A program made the translations under genes and the position numbers. Positions 62,801 through 64,000 of a stretch of DNA of 64,000 bases are shown here, in pieces. The notes beneath the pieces were generated by a model. The model was not told the origin of the DNA. It did not search any database and saw only the letters and a list, made by a program, of their open reading frames with translations. The stretch comes from an uncultured Bacteroidales bacterium (GTDB lineage Bacteria; Bacteroidota; Bacteroidia; Bacteroidales; Paludibacteraceae), in the NCBI GenBank assembly GCA_902798965.1, contig CADBYS010000004.1:1-64000 (forward strand), given 5' to 3'. How positions within the stretch are numbered: the stretch's first letter is position 1; each line of letters begins with the position of its first letter.

Positions 62801-62975
62801 CCGTAGCACCCGGGTAGATTGCCGCCACCACGCCTTGACGTATAGTAAATTGCGGAAACTCATCCTTGCTCATCTGCGGCAATGCCCATATACCGAATAG
62901 CGACATCACCCCGAACAGGAAGAAGATGATGCTATGATTGCGCAAAGCGCCTTGTATGTGATCGCGAGCTTGCAA
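59850..62975 (-). CDS. RND family efflux permease
   Basis: The 1041 residues have the RND layout of two sets of membrane helices around large periplasmic loops: helix 1 near 13-30, IYPGATAEDVEQQVTFPLEEF near 55, helices 2 to 6 at about 340-480 with GMIVDDSVIIIDGYTNLL, and helices 8 to 12 in the last 200 residues with GIVSLIGIIVRNAIMMYEYA. It should pump drugs or metabolites with the adaptor encoded directly upstream. Residues about 278-299 (SSISNQSSSNRQSSIAQSS) are a repeat-encoded Ser/Asn/Gln insert in the first periplasmic loop. No outer-membrane channel gene lies in the window. Confidence 0.93.
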   Translation of the reverse strand: MQARDHIQGALRNHSIIFFLFGVMSLFGIWALPQMSKDEFPQFTIRQGVVAAIYPGATAEDVEQQVTFPLEEFINSYEEVDKQLTYSTTEDGVVYCYVMLRNSVMRKDEVWAKIRAGLNLLKKTQLPTGVAEVVLIDDFGNTASILLSVTSSERSVPQLQRYAEQLTRRLRDIPEIGKLKILGAQHEQISVTLDLQRLAAYGITPAALQAQLLLQGLRTVGGNADGSSMLIDIPYSGEFEIGQQIIRTDPLTGSVLRLKDIARIERQLPDPSQFIRCYNSSISNQSSSNRQSSIAQSSIPNALLISMEMEPGNNIVAFGETVQKVLDEAALQFPPDIRLTRVTDQPKVVDDSVRSFLHDILISILVVIAVMLLLFPLRTALVASTGVPVCIAICLGLMYLTGIELNTVTLAALIFVLGMIVDDSVIIIDGYTNLLDQGWSRWYAATVSTKQLFVPMSLATCAISGMFFPMTKIIDGPLGEFLHLFPFAVLYALGASIFYAAWVTPYLSTQFILRRGEKTNAFERVQERFFARLQQAYKRLLTFCFRYRWFTYAMLVLALGSGVYFLTRCNLQLLPKAERELFAVEIHLAQGATVSETAQLADSLARLIIADPRIRTITSFVGHSSPRFHATYTPAMPAPNYAQFVVGTRDYQATSELLRELSPRYENYFPNAYVRFKQLDYQVVKNPLEVRLCYAPFVHTEDYETDMQLYIDSIKAFMASMPCLTWVHSDYDNMVCGSRIVLKGDEASRLGVSEAALSLYLASVTQGVTLTHIYEQGDSHPTPVILYADNKQSAMNLPVPTATGEWVPLRQIADIIPEWHHTLIEHRNGVATITIGADLVGTTSQVVAERTVRQWMEGFAARHPSEAIQVRYGGLSELNGLIIPKILWSIVAALLVMFVLLLYHFGKIRLAVLALSSAVLCLFGAMLGLWLFGLDISITAVLGIVSLIGIIVRNAIMMYEYAEQLRHTKALNANDAAFEAGLRRMRPVFLTSATTALGVLPMIIAHTSLWMPMGVVICFGTIFTLPLTLTILPVLYARIIR
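62079..62142. repeat. GATTGACGATTG words inside the RND permease gene
   Basis: Five to six units (GATTGACGATTGAGC, GATTGACGATTGAC, GATTGCTTGACG, ATTGATTGCTG, ATTGACGAATTG) lie in frame. The word family is that of the fold-back at 51583-51722. Confidence 0.9.
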
Positions 62976-63009
62976 GGTTAAACGGTTAAAATGTTAAGCC
63001 ATTGTATTG

Positions 63010-64000
63010 TTAAAATTCCATGAGAGCATCATGGTAGAGTTTCTGGTAGCCTTTTACTACCACCTTATCGCCTTTGTTTAGTCCGGACAGGACTTGCACG
63101 CCATCGGCCTGGTAGTCGCCTAAAGTGATCCGTCGGCGCTCGGCTCTGCCGTATTGGTTTGCAACCCACACGGCTGCTCCTTCGGGTAGCATCATCACGC
63201 ACTGTTGCGGAATGATCACGGCGCTGCTTACCTGCCGGTCGATTCGGAGCGTTCCTACCATGCCCGGTAGCATGTTCGCCGGCGGATTGACCACCAATGC
63301 TTCAACAGGATAAGTGTGCGTCAGTGCGTTGGCCTGCACGTTGATTTGCGTGATGCAGGCGCGCAAGGTATCAACCTGCAAAGCAGGGATAGCCAGCCGC
63401 GCTGTATCGCCTGTATGCAACTCAGCCACTTCGTTTTCCGGCACAGGAATAACCACCGTAAACCCGCGCATATCCAATAGCGTCATTACCGTTACAGCGG
63501 GAGTAAGATGCTGACCGGTATGCAGGTTGCTGAAGGTTATGGTACCATCCTCGGGTGCATGGAGTTCACACTGCCTTACTTGTTGCTGTGCGGCTGCGAC
63601 AGCAGCTTGAGCTTGGTCGAGTTTGGTTTGCAGCTCGACCATCTGTATATCGGTGATGAGCCCTTTCTGATGCAGAGGCGTAGTGCGACGCATGGCATCC
63701 TGAGCTTGCTTGAGTGCCGCCGTTGTGGAGCGCAAAGCCTGACGCGCATCGGTATCATCCACCCGCAGCAACAAATCGCCTTTCCTGACTTCGGCATTGG
63801 GCTTGACGCATAATTCGGTTATCGTACCACCATAAGGCATACTCAGAGGTATATGCGCCTGCTCTTGCACCGTAGCCATATACGAACGGTTGCATAGTGA
63901 AGAGACCGGATTGACCGTCATCACCTGGCAGCGGACAGGAGGTATTGTCCGCTGCTTCTGTTCGCGGATGATGCACGAACCCAACAACAAGCTGAGCGGC
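63010..64000 (-). CDS. RND efflux adaptor lipoprotein (5' partial)
   Basis: The frame is open to the window edge; the visible part is 330 residues. The first residues read LSLLLGSC, a lipobox, so the real start lies a few codons outside. Membrane-fusion features are present: a biotinyl-lipoyl-like half motif (GGTITELCVKPNAEVRKGDLL), a coiled-coil hairpin (about 85-150, Ala/Gln-rich), a second lipoyl half (ELHAPEDGTITFSNLHTGQ) and a beta-barrel and C-terminal domain. It links the permease, whose gene follows 34 bp downstream, to an outer-membrane channel. Confidence 0.9.
   Translation of the reverse strand, partial: PLSLLLGSCIIREQKQRTIPPVRCQVMTVNPVSSLCNRSYMATVQEQAHIPLSMPYGGTITELCVKPNAEVRKGDLLLRVDDTDARQALRSTTAALKQAQDAMRRTTPLHQKGLITDIQMVELQTKLDQAQAAVAAAQQQVRQCELHAPEDGTITFSNLHTGQHLTPAVTVMTLLDMRGFTVVIPVPENEVAELHTGDTARLAIPALQVDTLRACITQINVQANALTHTYPVEALVVNPPANMLPGMVGTLRIDRQVSSAVIIPQQCVMMLPEGAAVWVANQYGRAERRRITLGDYQADGVQVLSGLNKGDKVVVKGYQKLYHDALMEF

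Overview
The window looks like a chromosomal segment of a member of the Bacteroidales. Nearly every promoter I can place has the Bacteroidetes form (TTTG, 20 bp, TANNTTTG). Shine-Dalgarno sequences are mostly absent. There is a SusC/SusD pair, several secreted proteins with short C-terminal tails of T9SS type, a class III (Fbp) fructose-bisphosphatase, the DapL route to diaminopimelate, and a gyrA-TPR-ruvX-def block. I saw no rRNA, tRNA, CRISPR array or integrated phage.

Layout. 1-900: two small genes and a fold-back repeat. 901-3924 (-): large secreted adhesin-like protein. 4182-8582 (+): five-gene operon of exported proteins (LPP20/DUF6175 type), with repeat words between the genes. 8700-17648 (-): transport locus made of an MFS sugar permease, a lipoprotein, SusC, SusD and a secreted protein with three starch-binding-like repeats; no hydrolase is present. 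17880-19367 (-): beta-CASP RNase-like hydrolase. 19608-31334 (+): FAD oxidoreductase, GtrA, a GT-C transferase, a LysM glucosaminidase, a DUF721 protein, MutS2, an outer-membrane protein, a phosphoesterase lipoprotein, a FolK-DapF fusion and DapL. 31370-39804 (+): TetR regulator, fbp, valS, pssA, a secreted endonuclease and a PAP2 phosphatase. 39877-41007 (+): a REP-type Y1 transposase. 41463-44319 (+): a gtrA-gtrB-gtr cassette behind a structured, attenuator-like leader; its third gene is AT-rich. 44775-45914 (-): DUF4143 ATPase. 46703-53639 (+): gyrA, TPR protein, ruvX, def, DUF3109 protein, cinA. 53659-55758 (-): tex. 55946-59685 (+): two surface proteins. 59850-64000 (-): RND efflux permease and adaptor, the adaptor running off the window.

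The most unusual property is a system of short repeated words, mostly 7 to 23 bp. They fill many gene junctions and 5' leaders, and they also occur in frame inside at least seven proteins (MutS2, ValS, the transposase, GyrA, the DUF3109 protein, CinA, the RND permease). Several arrays are fold-backs, with a word array followed by its inverted copy. Some supply the stop codon of the gene before or the start codon of the gene after. The same word families recur at unrelated loci: a 69-bp block lies inside valS and, inverted, at 44629-44697, and valS is flanked by 58-bp direct repeats. The window also carries a REP-associated transposase whose own gene contains hairpin-bearing 45-bp repeats. I can show the repeats; any link to the transposase is only a hypothesis.
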